DNA from: Pseudaminobacter sp040045035
Lineage (GTDB): Bacteria; Pseudomonadota; Alphaproteobacteria; Rhizobiales; Rhizobiaceae
NCBI RefSeq assembly: GCF_040045035.1
Contig: NZ_JBDZDS010000005.1
Coordinates: forward strand, 266,963-330,962
Direction of reading: 5' to 3'
Length of the DNA: 64,000 nucleotides
A model generated the notes under the pieces. It saw only the letters and a list, made by a program, of their open reading frames with translations. It was not told the origin of the DNA and ran no database searches. Below are positions 8,501 to 17,044 of this stretch, piece by piece (position 1 is the first letter of the stretch; each line of letters starts with the position of its first letter). Made by a program: the position numbers and the translations under genes.

Positions 8501-8698
8501 TCAGCCGCCGCGGCCGTTGAAATAAAGGGCGAGCAGGATCAACACCAGCGCGACGAACTGGAGAAGCACACGCAGCTGCATCAGCTTGTTCGAGGTGTTG
8601 CCGGAGCCGCCGCGCATCATGTTCCTGAAGCCGCGCAGCAGCACCACCACGACGGCGAACATGACGATGATGGCGAAGATGTTGAAGACGGTTGCCAT
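8501..8698 (-). CDS. Small twin-transmembrane protein, HIG1-like
   Basis: A 65-residue protein with two hydrophobic helices (about residues 4-20 and 44-60) joined by a basic Gly/Asn loop (FRNMMRGGSGNTSNK). The loop-to-helix-2 segment NKLMQLRVLLQ resembles the conserved R-x3-Q part of the HIG1 motif. Bacterial HIG1 proteins have been tied to cytochrome oxidase assembly. The start at 8698 (MATVFNIF) was chosen because the upstream extension is not membrane-like and lacks coding character. It is a genuine small gene with a conserved place before the adenosyltransferase; function is inferred. Confidence 0.75.
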   Translation of the reverse strand: MATVFNIFAIIVMFAVVVVLLRGFRNMMRGGSGNTSNKLMQLRVLLQFVALVLILLALYFNGRGG

Positions 8699-8962
8699 TA
8701 GGGTTCCAGCTCCGTGTCGGTGAGGCTTTTTTTGGCGGGTGCTGACAGGCTGCGCGAAACCGGATATCCGGCTGCACGTTTCCGGCAGGCGACGCCCTGA
8801 CATAACGCGATCCGGGCCGGGACGATAGGAGGGCGTGGCTCAATATCGCATGAGCGGGGGGAAGCCGGCTGCGGTGGCGCTTCAATGGGTTGCCATTTGC
8901 AGCAGTCCCTTCCCATATTCTCGGCCGGAGACATCTAAGGGAAACAAGCGGATGCAGGCACT

Positions 8963-9814
8963 GTGAGGACCATCGTCGCGATAAAGCGGGTTCTTTTCGA
9001 TGCGCTCGGCCATTTCAACTATGACGATGGCTGGGCGATGGCGAGCCATCTGGCGCTGTCGGCGCTTTTGGCGCTGTTTCCCTTCCTCATCTTCGCCACC
9101 ACGCTGGCGGGCTTTCTCGGTGCGAAGGCATTTGCCGACACCGCCGTCCATCTGGTGTTCGACACATGGCCCGAGCAGATCGCCGAGCCGATCGCCGGAC
9201 AGGTGGTCGAGGTCCTGACGGTACAGCGCGGCGACCTCTTGACCTATGGCGGTCTCCTGGCCGGCTACTTCGCCTCCAACGGCATCGAGGCGGTGCGCGC
9301 TTCGCTCAACCGCGCCTATCGCGTGACCGAGACTCGCGGCATCATCTATCGCCGCCTGCAGAGCCTGCTTTTCGTGCTGATCGCGACGTTCGGCTTCATG
9401 GTCATCAGCGTGTTCCTGGTCTTTGCGCCGCTGCTTGCGCGGTTGCTCGAAGCAAAGATCTCATGGATCGGCCCCTATATGGGCACCATCACGCTCTGGC
9501 GCTTCATCATCGCCTCGGCGGTGATCGTGCTCGGCCTGATTGCGGTGCATTTCTGGCTGCCGGACGGCAAGCGAAAGTTCGTCACCATCGTGCCGGGCAT
9601 CATCTTCACCTTGATAGGCTGGCTGATCGGCTCGACGGCTTTCGCCACCTATATCGACCATTTCTCGTCCTATGTGACAACCTATGCCGGTCTCGCGTCG
9701 ATCATGATCGCTCTGGTGTTCCTGTACATCATCTCGGCGATCTTCATCCTTGGCGGCGAGCTCAACGCCTCGATCAGCCGCTACCGCGAGGCGCGGGCGC
9801 AGGTCGGCGGCTGA
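8963..9814 (+). CDS. YihY/BrkB-family inner membrane protein
   Basis: A 283-residue membrane protein with about six helices and the family motif run DDGWAMASHLALSALLALFPF near the N-terminus, then FASNGIEAVRASLNRAYRV and the C-terminal YAGLASIMIALVFLYIISAIFILGGELNA. The family was once annotated ribonuclease BN, which is now known to be wrong; a transport or envelope role is likely but unproved. The start is a GTG at 8963. It is divergent from the HIG1-like gene across a 264-base gap that must hold both promoters. It ends 5 bases before a convergent DMT transporter gene. Confidence 0.88.
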   Translation: MRTIVAIKRVLFDALGHFNYDDGWAMASHLALSALLALFPFLIFATTLAGFLGAKAFADTAVHLVFDTWPEQIAEPIAGQVVEVLTVQRGDLLTYGGLLAGYFASNGIEAVRASLNRAYRVTETRGIIYRRLQSLLFVLIATFGFMVISVFLVFAPLLARLLEAKISWIGPYMGTITLWRFIIASAVIVLGLIAVHFWLPDGKRKFVTIVPGIIFTLIGWLIGSTAFATYIDHFSSYVTTYAGLASIMIALVFLYIISAIFILGGELNASISRYREARAQVGG

Positions 9815-9819
9815 GCGTC

Positions 9820-10719
9820 TTACTCCGTTGACCGGACGGGCGACGGTCTCCGGGACGGCTGGGCCGTCGCCAGGCCGACGCCGAGCGTCGTCAGCACCAT
9901 GCCTGCGATCTGGACCGGCGTCAGCGCCTCGCCGAACAGCGCCCAGGCCATGATCGCTGTGACGACCGGCACCAGATAGAACAGCGACGAGATCTTCGAC
10001 ATCTCGCCGTCGCGGATCATCACCATCAGCAGGCAGATCGCGCCGATCGACAGCACGAGCGTCAGCCAAATCAGGGCGAAGACCAGCTCCCCATTGATCG
10101 TGACCGTACGTGTTTCAAAGGCGAAGGAGGCCAGGATCATCAGCACGGCAACGCCGAGATACTGGTAAATCGTGCCGGTGATGAGGTCGCCGCCGGCGCC
10201 AAAACGCTTCTGCCAGATCGTGCCGGCGGTCATGCCGGTCATGGCGACGAAGGCGGCGGCGAGCGTCTGCCAGGTCACGCCGCCGTCCATCGCGCCCAGC
10301 TTAGGCGAGAGCACGATGACGACACCCGCAAAGCCGGCGGCCAGCCCGGCCCAGTGGCGCGGCTGCACGTCCTCGCCGAGCACCTTGCCGGCCACCAGCG
10401 CGGTGACCAGCGGCTGCAGGCCCGCTATCAGCGCAGCGAGCCCGGCCGGCAGGCCGCGGTGGATCGCCCAGAACACGCCGCCCAGATAGACGCCGTGCAT
10501 CAGCGCGCCGGCGATCGCCGAATGCAGCGCCACCCGGCGACTGGCCCGGCGTACGCCGATCAGCATCGCCACCAGCCCCAAGAGCAGGAAGGCCAGCACG
10601 AAGCGAACCCCCAGGAAGGTGAAGGGCTCCGCCCACGGCATGGCGTAGCGGGCGCCGATGAAGCCGGTGGACCACAAAAGGACGAAGGTGGCGGGTACGA
10701 GCCTCTTGAGGCCTGACAT
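9820..10719 (-). CDS. DMT-superfamily (EamA) transporter
   Basis: A 299-residue integral membrane protein with ten predicted helices in two EamA repeats (VLLWSTGFIGARYAMPWAEPF in the first, TLAAAFVAMTGMTAGTIWQKRF opening the second). EamA proteins are metabolite or drug exporters; the substrate cannot be assigned. The ATG at 10719 (MSGLKRLVPATF) is chosen because the first helix begins directly after it; a 23-residue polar extension from further upstream is unlikely. Convergent with the YihY gene, 5 bases between stops. Confidence 0.87.
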   Translation of the reverse strand: MSGLKRLVPATFVLLWSTGFIGARYAMPWAEPFTFLGVRFVLAFLLLGLVAMLIGVRRASRRVALHSAIAGALMHGVYLGGVFWAIHRGLPAGLAALIAGLQPLVTALVAGKVLGEDVQPRHWAGLAAGFAGVVIVLSPKLGAMDGGVTWQTLAAAFVAMTGMTAGTIWQKRFGAGGDLITGTIYQYLGVAVLMILASFAFETRTVTINGELVFALIWLTLVLSIGAICLLMVMIRDGEMSKISSLFYLVPVVTAIMAWALFGEALTPVQIAGMVLTTLGVGLATAQPSRRPSPVRSTE

Positions 10720-10893
10720 TGTGATTGCCTGTTGCTTGCGTTGGTGGTGGACCAGAAGCCGATCCTGGCGCGATTGCTCTAATGCCAATCATTCCATCAA
10801 GCAAAGCGAAAGGATTGTGCCTTATATTCAGCAAAACTGAAATTCGCATCACCATACGGGACTGGCGTTGTCGAGGCTTCGAAAGGAGCACGC

Positions 10894-11181
10894 ATGCTGT
10901 GGAATCTCGAACCAGGCTGGCTGATGATGGCGGTGGCGTCCGTGGCCGTCATCGCGCTGTTCTTCGGCACTGCGCTCGACGCCATCATGGACGACGACGG
11001 TTTTGGCCCAGTCGGCAACATGGTGCTGTTCACGGCCGGCTTCTTCGCCGCGATCCTAGCCGCCAATTGCCGCGGCATCGCCATGCGCGATCTGACCTTT
11101 GCGATGGCGACCGGGCTTGCTGGCGCCTTCGTGACCATCGGTATGCTGGCTCTCGTCAAGGCTGGCATGGCGCGCTTGTGA
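10894..11181 (+). CDS. Small membrane protein of unknown function
   Basis: A 95-residue protein with three hydrophobic segments (about residues 9-28, 41-58 and 69-90) and an acidic loop AIMDDDGFGP after the first. The start has a GAAAGGAG ribosome site. I do not recognise the family. It ends 9 bases before the convergent gluQ stop and begins 174 bases from the divergent DMT gene. Codon use looks native. Confidence 0.7.
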   Translation: MLWNLEPGWLMMAVASVAVIALFFGTALDAIMDDDGFGPVGNMVLFTAGFFAAILAANCRGIAMRDLTFAMATGLAGAFVTIGMLALVKAGMARL

Positions 11182-11190
11182 CGCGCCCGC

Positions 11191-12075
11191 TCAGAGCCCG
11201 ACCATGCGCCTGACCTCGGCCGGCGATACGCCTGCCTGACGCAGTGCGGCGACCCCACTGGCGCCCAGGCTCTTGGAGAGCTTGCGCCCGTCGGACCCCA
11301 CGATCAGCCGGTGATGGAAATAGGCGGGCGCCGGCAGGCCGAGCAGGTGCTGCAGCAGGCGCTGTATGCCGGTCGCGGCATAGAGATCGCGCCCGCGCAC
11401 GACATGGGTGATGCCTTGCAGCGCATCGTCGGCCACCACGGAGAGGTGATAGCTGGTCGGGATTTCGCGGCGCGCGATGACGACATCGCCCCAGTCCTCC
11501 GGTCGGGCCTGGATCGCGAGCGTCTCGGCCAGCGTTTCGTCGGTGAATTCTTGCCAGAACAGGGGCTCATCGAGCCGGTCGATTGCTGCCTGCGTGTCGA
11601 GGCGCCAGGCGAAGGGTGCGCCTTTCGCGATACGACGTTGGCGCTCGGCCCGTGAAAATTTCTTGTCCGCGGCAGGGTAGTGCGGCGCGCCGTCGGGGTC
11701 GCGCGGCCACGGCCTGCCTTTCGCTTCCACCTCCGCGATATGGGCGCGGATTTCGCCGCGGCTCATGAAGGCTGGATAGACGAGCTCGGCGTTGATCAGC
11801 CTCAGCAATAGCGCCTCGTATTCCGCAAAATGCTCGGACTGGCGCCGAACCGGCTCTTCCCACTCGATGCCGAGCCAGGCCAGGTCGCGGAAGATGTCGG
11901 CCTCGAATTCAGGCGTGCAGCGGGTGACGTCGATGTCCTCGATGCGCACGAGCAGGCGCCCGCCGGTCGCTTCGGCCAGGCGTGCGTTGAGCATGGCCGA
12001 ATAGGCATGGCCGAGATGCAACTCGCCATTCGGGCTCGGCGCGAAACGAAAGACGGGCGTGGCAGGAATGCTCAT
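11191..12075 (-). CDS. gluQ: Glutamyl-Q tRNA(Asp) synthetase
   Basis: A 294-residue protein made only of a GluRS-like catalytic domain: FRFAPSPNGELHLGHAYSA with HLGH at residues 20-23, and GRKLSKS near residues 263-269. It has no anticodon-binding domain, as expected of GluQRS, which attaches glutamate to queuosine in tRNA(Asp). The region that binds zinc in E. coli (two Cys in YPCFC) reads YPAFM here, and no later Cys replaces them, so zinc is probably not bound. The ATG at 12075 is preferred to a TTG two codons upstream. Divergent from the glycosylase gene, 73 bases between starts. Confidence 0.9.
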   Translation of the reverse strand: MSIPATPVFRFAPSPNGELHLGHAYSAMLNARLAEATGGRLLVRIEDIDVTRCTPEFEADIFRDLAWLGIEWEEPVRRQSEHFAEYEALLLRLINAELVYPAFMSRGEIRAHIAEVEAKGRPWPRDPDGAPHYPAADKKFSRAERQRRIAKGAPFAWRLDTQAAIDRLDEPLFWQEFTDETLAETLAIQARPEDWGDVVIARREIPTSYHLSVVADDALQGITHVVRGRDLYAATGIQRLLQHLLGLPAPAYFHHRLIVGSDGRKLSKSLGASGVAALRQAGVSPAEVRRMVGL

Positions 12076-12148
12076 CGGCAATGCTTATATCGGATTGAAC
12101 GGACCATGCTCCGATTGCTACTTTGCCGTTGAAGCCGGAACAAGACGC

Positions 12149-12808
12149 ATGCGCCGCATCAAATCGCTGGACGACATTTCCGAGGGGCTCGACGCGCTCT
12201 GCGCCATCGACCCGCGCCTGGGTGGAGTGCGCGCGCTGGCGGGCGAGGTGCCGCTGAGGCTGTCGGAGCCCGGCTTCGTCAGCCTGGCCTCCATCATCGT
12301 CTCGCAGCAGGTGTCGCGCGCCAGCGCCGACGCCATCTTCGGGCGGCTGGCCAGGCTGCTTGACCCGCTGACGCCGCAGGCACTGCTCGACGCCGGCGAG
12401 GCGCTGTTTCGCGAAGCCGGCCTTTCGCGGCCCAAGGTCCGCACCCTGCTTGCCGTGTCGCAGGCGGTGCAGGACGGGCTCGACCTGCACCACCTGTGCC
12501 GGCTCGACGCGACCGAGGCGATCGGCCACATGACGGCCGTGCCCGGCATCGGGCCGTGGACGGCAGAAGTCTATCTGCTGTTCGCTGCCGGCCACCCCGA
12601 CATCTTCCCGGCACGAGACGTGGCGCTCCAGACGGCCGTGGGCCATGCGCTCGGATTCGACACGCGTCCGGGTGAGAAAGCGCTGATCGGAGTGGCCGAA
12701 TCATGGAGCCCGTGGCGGGGCGTCGCAGCGCGGCTCTTCTGGTCATATTATCGTGAGATGCGGGGTCGCGACGGTGCGCCACCGTCGCAAATGCCAAAAA
12801 AAGCCTGA
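12149..12808 (+). CDS. DNA-3-methyladenine glycosylase (AlkA/HhH-GPD type)
   Basis: A 219-residue HhH-GPD protein that would remove alkylated purines from DNA in base-excision repair. The helix-hairpin-helix AVPGIGPWTAEVYLL lies near residues 130-144 and the catalytic Asp in FPARDVALQ near residue 155. SIIVSQQVSRASADAIF matches the family N-terminal core. It lacks the extra N-terminal domain of E. coli AlkA. The ATG at 12149 (MRRIKSL) fits homologues; an earlier in-frame ATG would overlap the gluQ leader. No 4Fe-4S cysteine cluster is present. Confidence 0.9.
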   Translation: MRRIKSLDDISEGLDALCAIDPRLGGVRALAGEVPLRLSEPGFVSLASIIVSQQVSRASADAIFGRLARLLDPLTPQALLDAGEALFREAGLSRPKVRTLLAVSQAVQDGLDLHHLCRLDATEAIGHMTAVPGIGPWTAEVYLLFAAGHPDIFPARDVALQTAVGHALGFDTRPGEKALIGVAESWSPWRGVAARLFWSYYREMRGRDGAPPSQMPKKA

Positions 12809-12918
12809 AATTCGTGGACTCTGGTGATGGGACAGGGCCGTGAAACCGCTTCACATCCCTGTCATGTCGAGCTTACAGTATCGGCACCGAACGGTTCTAT
12901 GAACAAGGAGGTAAGTTA

Positions 12919-13476
12919 GTGACGGTCGCCGTATCCCCGGATGGCCTTCCTGCACTGGTGCTGAACGCGGACTACCGCCCGCTCAGCTATTACCCGTTGT
13001 CGCTTTGGTCTTGGCAGGATGCCATCAAGGCGGTGTTCCTCGACCGGGTCAACATCGTGGCCGAATACGAGCACGCGGTGTCTTCCCCTTCCTTCTCGAT
13101 GCGACTGCCGAGCGTGGTCAGCCTGAAGAGCTACGTCAAACCGTCGCGCTTTCCGGCCTTCACCCGCTTCAACGTGTTCCTGCGCGACCGCTTCGAGTGC
13201 CAGTATTGCGGCACGTCGGAAGACCTGACCTTCGACCACGTCGTCCCGCGCCACCGCGGCGGGGCGACCACCTGGGAAAACGTCGTAGCCGCCTGCTCTC
13301 CCTGCAATCTGAGGAAGGGCGGCATGATGCCAGCGCAGGCCAAGATGTGGCCAAAACAGACACCCTATCAGCCGACCGTGCACGATCTGCACAACAATGG
13401 CCGGCTGTTCCCGCCCAACTATCTGCACGAAAGCTGGCTCGACTATCTCTACTGGGATGTCGAACTGGAGCCGTAA
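12919..13476 (+). CDS. HNH endonuclease domain protein
   Basis: A 185-residue protein with an HNH domain at about residues 93-130: CQYCG, TFDHVVPRHRGG, NVVAACSPCNLRKGG. The two CxxC pairs would bind structural zinc and DH...N...N form the nuclease site. The N-terminal 90 residues (VLNADYRPLSYYPLSLWSW) are typical of a chromosomal HNH family widespread in alphaproteobacteria, not of a restriction or homing enzyme. The start is GTG with a near-perfect AAGGAGGTAAG site. The role is unknown; no neighbouring restriction or phage genes are seen. Confidence 0.88.
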   Translation: MTVAVSPDGLPALVLNADYRPLSYYPLSLWSWQDAIKAVFLDRVNIVAEYEHAVSSPSFSMRLPSVVSLKSYVKPSRFPAFTRFNVFLRDRFECQYCGTSEDLTFDHVVPRHRGGATTWENVVAACSPCNLRKGGMMPAQAKMWPKQTPYQPTVHDLHNNGRLFPPNYLHESWLDYLYWDVELEP

Positions 13477-13560
13477 GGCGTTTCACGTTCGGATTGAAGC
13501 GGTTCCGGCTCCTGGCAGATGATCCGCCAGGGGATGGCCTTGGCGCTCTCAGATTGTGCC

Positions 13561-14115
13561 TCAGGGTTTCCCGACCGCTCCGCGAAAGGCGATGATCGTC
13601 AGCACCAGGCTGGCGATGGCGTTCCAGCCGGCCATGGACAGGCCGAGGATCCGCAGCGCCGCCTTTTCGCAGGAAGGCGGCATGACCGTGTTGAGCGAAT
13701 CGAGGACGCCGCCGGTGCCGCCGCTGGGCGGCAGCACGGCCGCGGTGCAATCCGTCGGCCCCGGCCACCAGCTCCACTCGACGCCGGAATGGTAGACGCC
13801 GAGGCCGAGATTGTAGAGCATCAGCAATCCGCCGATCAGCAGAAGACCGCGCGTCGCCAGAGCCGGCCAGCGCATCGAGGAGGATAGCGCAGCTACCGCC
13901 ATCAGCGGCACGCCGATATAATAGGGCGTGCGCTGCTCCAGGCAGAGCTTGCAGGGGATGTAGCCGCCGATGTGCTCGAAGCCGAGCGCAGTGCCGACGA
14001 CGGCGGCCATGGCGACGAGAAGCAGAAGCGCGGTGACGGTCTGGACGCTGCCGGTGGGCTGGGTGAGGCTGGACATTGGTTGCATCCGTTGCGGCGTGGT
14101 TCGTCGGTTGGTCAC
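13561..14115 (-). CDS. DsbB-like disulfide bond formation protein
   Basis: A 184-residue protein with four membrane helices. The first Cys pair is in IPCKLCLEQRTPYY (about residues 56-59); a second pair is split between TDCTAAV and PPSCEKA, the DsbB pattern for passing electrons from DsbA to quinone. The GTG start at 14115 overlaps the yqaA stop by four bases (GTGA), implying translational coupling; an internal ATG at 14076 (MSSLTQPTG) is a possible alternative. Confidence 0.85.
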   Translation of the reverse strand: MTNRRTTPQRMQPMSSLTQPTGSVQTVTALLLLVAMAAVVGTALGFEHIGGYIPCKLCLEQRTPYYIGVPLMAVAALSSSMRWPALATRGLLLIGGLLMLYNLGLGVYHSGVEWSWWPGPTDCTAAVLPPSGGTGGVLDSLNTVMPPSCEKAALRILGLSMAGWNAIASLVLTIIAFRGAVGKP

Positions 14116-14699
14116 AGGACGTACTTGACCGCGAGGTAGAGCACAATGAGGACGCCGGCGGCCGCACCGGCGATGAGGCCTAGGCGCTCCTCCACGAAAT
14201 CTCGGATCGGTTCGCCGTAGGTACGCAGCAGCCAGGCGAGGAAGAGGAAGCGGGCGCCGCGCGCGACGATGGCCGAGACGATGAACAGGCCGAGATTGAC
14301 GTGCATGACGCCAGCCAGAATGGTCACCACCTTGATCGGCGGCAGGTGGGCGGCGCCGGAGGTGACCAGCATCAACAGGATGAAGCCGATGCCGGAAGAG
14401 GTGCGCAGCGCCTCGAATTCATCGAGCTTGCCGTAGAACTCAAGCACCGGCTTGGCGATGCTTTCATAGGCATGATAGCCGATATACCAGCCGAAAATGC
14501 CGCCCAGCACGGAGGCAACGGTGGCGACCAGCGCGTAGCGATAGGCGCGTTCGGGCCGCGACAGCGCCATCGGCAAATAGAGCACGTCGGCCGGAATCAG
14601 GAAGACCGAGCTTTCCACGAAGGCGATGAAGGCGAGCCACCATTCGGCGGACTTGCGTGCGGCCAGCGACAGGGTCCAGTCGTAGAGTCTGCGAAGCAT
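14112..14699 (-). CDS. YqaA/DedA-like inner membrane protein
   Basis: A 195-residue SNARE-associated/DedA-superfamily protein of the YqaA subfamily: AEWWLAFIAFVESSVFLIPADVLYLPMAL, then GGIFGWYIGYHAYES and TSGAAHLPPIKVVTILAGVMHVNLGLF. DedA relatives act as lipid scramblases or undecaprenyl-phosphate recyclers; the YqaA branch is uncharacterised. First gene of a two-gene unit with the DsbB-like gene. Confidence 0.87.
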   Translation of the reverse strand: MLRRLYDWTLSLAARKSAEWWLAFIAFVESSVFLIPADVLYLPMALSRPERAYRYALVATVASVLGGIFGWYIGYHAYESIAKPVLEFYGKLDEFEALRTSSGIGFILLMLVTSGAAHLPPIKVVTILAGVMHVNLGLFIVSAIVARGARFLFLAWLLRTYGEPIRDFVEERLGLIAGAAAGVLIVLYLAVKYVL

Positions 14700-14788
14700 G
14701 AGGCGTTCCGTTGGTGGGCAAACCCTGTCTAGAAAGAATTCCGTGGCTTCACAATGGCGGATGCTGCACGAAATCCATCAACGGGCAG

Positions 14789-14816
14789 TTGACGAAGGCC
14801 CGCGGGACCGTATAGT
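14789..14816 (+). promoter_or_regulatory. Sigma-70-type promoter of tRNA-Leu
   Basis: TTGACG at 14789-14794, a 16-base spacer and TATAGT at 14811-14816. The -10 box ends 27 bases before the first tRNA base, leaving a short 5' leader. The position and strength fit the tRNA promoter. Confidence 0.65.
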
Positions 14817-14843
14817 CCGCAGCCGTCCGCCCGAAAGGGCAGG

Positions 14844-14928
14844 GCCCCCTTGGCGGAATTGGTAGACGCGCCTGACTCAAAATCAGGTTCCGAGAGGAGT
14901 GCTGGTTCGATCCCGGCAGGGGGCACCA
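14844..14928 (+). tRNA. tRNA-Leu (anticodon CAA)
   Basis: An 85-base tRNA including an encoded CCA. Acceptor arms GCCCCCT (14844-14850) and AGGGGGC (14918-14924) pair fully and A is the discriminator. The D arm reads GGCGGAATTGGTAGACGCGCC. The anticodon stem CCTGA/TCAGG encloses CTCAAAA, giving CAA. The long variable arm (TTCCGAGAGGAGT) is class II, as expected for leucine, and the T arm contains GGTTCGATCC. Confidence 0.97.
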
Positions 14929-15448
14929 TTTACTTCCTGGAAACTATTTGTTTTCAGTAGGATGCACGAACTCATCAAATCAGCATCCACCTTCTAGCCC
15001 ACCCAAAGAGGCTTGGTTGGGCGCGATTGTCTCACTGCATCTCACTGCGCTGATGATTCCTTGAGGTAACTTTTCGCCATCCGTCCCGCGCTTCGTCGAC
15101 CCGCTCAAGGCGTAGCTGTCTCCGCACGACATTTAACAGATCGGCCCTCAAAAGGTCCGTCACGCGGCATCCGCCAAGCTTGTCCCTGATCGTTTGAACG
15201 TCAGTTCCATGCGGGTCAGCATGTTGCCGGTCAACAACCCGTTGGTCGTTTTGCCAAACCGCTCATAAAACTTCAGGCCAACGGTTGCGGGGCGGTCCTC
15301 AACGTAGAAGGTCGGTCGCGCGAAATAACCGTAACATATTGAAAAATATTGGCTATGTCACGCCGGCAAGGGACGCCGCCGCCGCAAGACGGCATTAGGT
15401 TTCTTCGCTGATTTTCTTTGCCTCGCACTCCCCGATGGCTCGGCCGTT
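14929..15448. other. Gene-poor stretch downstream of tRNA-Leu with coding relics
   Basis: About 520 bases without an intact gene, lower in GC than the flanks. On the minus strand two short out-of-frame stretches look like former coding sequence: one ends at 15160 (separate entry), and a second, about 15040-15175, contains VTDLLRADLLNVVRRQ and stops in the direction of the tRNA. No integrase and no copy of the tRNA 3' end was seen. Confidence 0.4.
15160..15357 (-). pseudogene. Possible C-terminal remnant of an acetyltransferase-like gene
   Basis: A 60-odd-codon open stretch with no start codon in a suitable place. It contains RPATVGLKFYERFGKTTN followed by MLTRMELTFKRSG and a TGA at 15160-15162. 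The FYERFG pattern resembles the last helix-strand unit of GNAT N-acetyltransferases. The N-terminal two thirds are missing, because the upstream sequence is the 3' flank of the neighbouring kinase. The assignment is tentative. Confidence 0.3.
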
Positions 15449-17044
15449 CTACTGGTGGCGAAGTCGTTGATTCTCACGGCTGAGGTCGTCCGGCTCCTCC
15501 GGAATGGTGCGGAACAGTTTGCCGGGGAGATCGATCTCGATGTCCATGCGGCCGGCCGTCCATTTGCGTGTGTAGTGTCCCTGCAATTGAGATTTGATCG
15601 TGAGATCCAGCAGCTTCGAGCCGAAGCCGGCCTCACTCCCGGCTTGGCCGTTCAGCCCCGATGACGTTTCCGTCCATTTGATGTGCATCTCGTGGGTGTC
15701 GCGACTGAGGTCGACATTGAGAGTCCCGTCCGGATCACTCAGGGCCCCATATTTGCTCGAGTTCGTTGCCAGTTCGTGGAAGACCAAGGCCAGGGGCGTG
15801 ACGATTCCGCTATCGACGAATGCCTCGTCGCCCTCCACGACGAAACGCGCGGCCGCGCTGCCCTCGTAAGGCTTCAGCAGAATGCCGATGACTCGCTTCA
15901 ACGAAGCAAGGCCGCCCATGATGTCAGAAGATGCCCTTCCGGTCTGTACAAGGCTATGTGCCTGCTGTAGCGCGACGAGCCGGTTTCTCAGCCTATTTGC
16001 CAGCGGCCTCATTTCGGGGTCGTCGCGGACGGACAGGGTGATCAGTCCGTTGACCAGCGCGAACAAATTCTTGATCCGGTGCTCGAGCTCATTGGACACG
16101 ATCTCGCGCTCGGCAGCGAGATATCTCAATTGCTCCAAAACCTCGTTCCTCGTCGCGGTCGTCGTGGAGATGATGAGCGGCCCCAAGGTGATGAGCGCGC
16201 CTCCCATGCTGATGGAAAGTACCAGCGACTGATTGAAGTTCGACAAGTCGACAAAGCCCAATGTCGTGGCAATGATCGCCCAGGCGCAGAACGAGAATGT
16301 CAGGAGAGCCGTCAGGAAGACGCGATAGGTAATTGCGCACCATAGAAGGGCCGGGATTGGGAACGCGAGGGCGGCTATCCCACCGAAGAACGTTCCGGCG
16401 ACGGCCGAGAAAATCAACACAATGATCGGCGCTTGGTCGTGCAGTGTGAGCGGCAGCTCCCGCGCCCAGTGACGGTCTTCGGGGAAGGCCAGGATCATCG
16501 GCACAAAGGCAAGCTGGTTCAAGAGCTCGACCGAAAACCAATACCGGAAGGCGCTTACTTCGGCCACTCTGCTGAACAGCGCGCCGATAAGGTGCGATCC
16601 CGCAATGCCGGCGAACAGGGATGCGGCGGCTACGGCGGTGAAAAGGTAGAAAACCGAGATCGGCCGCTCCAAGCGCTGGTCGTCCCGCTCCAGCCTGGAG
16701 AGCAGCAGATAACCGATCACGACGATGCCGAAGTTGTATACCAGCAGCTTCGCGTCCACGACGAACCTGTAGTCGATCAACTCGAGCGCGATCGCGAAGC
16801 CTGCTAGGCATGCAATCCAGCCCGGTGGACGGGCCAGAACAGGAAAGCGCACGAGCATGCCGAGCATGAACGCGTTGGCAGGCCATACCAACGCCAACAC
16901 GGCATTGTTCGCCGTGTAAACGCCGAGCATGAAGAGGGCGGCGTAGGCGGCGCCGAACATCAGGTAAAGGATCCAGGCCCGGTTGGGGGTGAGCAGCTTC
17001 CTTACTCTGGTGTCGACTTCACCGGTGCTGAGCATGATCCGCAT
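15449..17044 (-). CDS. MASE1-like membrane sensor with HWE-type histidine kinase
   Basis: A 531-residue sensor. Residues about 20-300 hold eight or so membrane helices with a MASE1-like pattern (LALVWPANAFMLGMLVRFP). The kinase core starts with SNELEHRIKNLFALVNGLI (phospho-His near residue 318) and the ATPase N-box reads FHELATNSSKYGALS, both typical of the HWE/HisKA_2 families common in rhizobia. The HWE ATP lid is short (EAGFGSKLLDL). No response regulator adjoins it, so it is an orphan. Starts at 17044 or 17035 are equally possible. Confidence 0.88.
   Translation of the reverse strand: MRIMLSTGEVDTRVRKLLTPNRAWILYLMFGAAYAALFMLGVYTANNAVLALVWPANAFMLGMLVRFPVLARPPGWIACLAGFAIALELIDYRFVVDAKLLVYNFGIVVIGYLLLSRLERDDQRLERPISVFYLFTAVAAASLFAGIAGSHLIGALFSRVAEVSAFRYWFSVELLNQLAFVPMILAFPEDRHWARELPLTLHDQAPIIVLIFSAVAGTFFGGIAALAFPIPALLWCAITYRVFLTALLTFSFCAWAIIATTLGFVDLSNFNQSLVLSISMGGALITLGPLIISTTTATRNEVLEQLRYLAAEREIVSNELEHRIKNLFALVNGLITLSVRDDPEMRPLANRLRNRLVALQQAHSLVQTGRASSDIMGGLASLKRVIGILLKPYEGSAAARFVVEGDEAFVDSGIVTPLALVFHELATNSSKYGALSDPDGTLNVDLSRDTHEMHIKWTETSSGLNGQAGSEAGFGSKLLDLTIKSQLQGHYTRKWTAGRMDIEIDLPGKLFRTIPEEPDDLSRENQRLRHQ

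Noticed and set aside
8963..9814. Annotation of the YihY-family protein as ribonuclease BN
   Set aside because: That activity belongs to a different protein; this sequence is purely a multi-pass membrane protein.
12919..13476. HNH protein considered as restriction or homing endonuclease
   Set aside because: No methyltransferase, intron or phage neighbours; the N-terminal half matches the chromosomal alphaproteobacterial HNH family.
14844..15448. Search for an integrated element at tRNA-Leu
   Set aside because: No integrase gene and no second copy of the tRNA 3' end was found nearby, so a defined mobile element cannot be called; only relics are reported.
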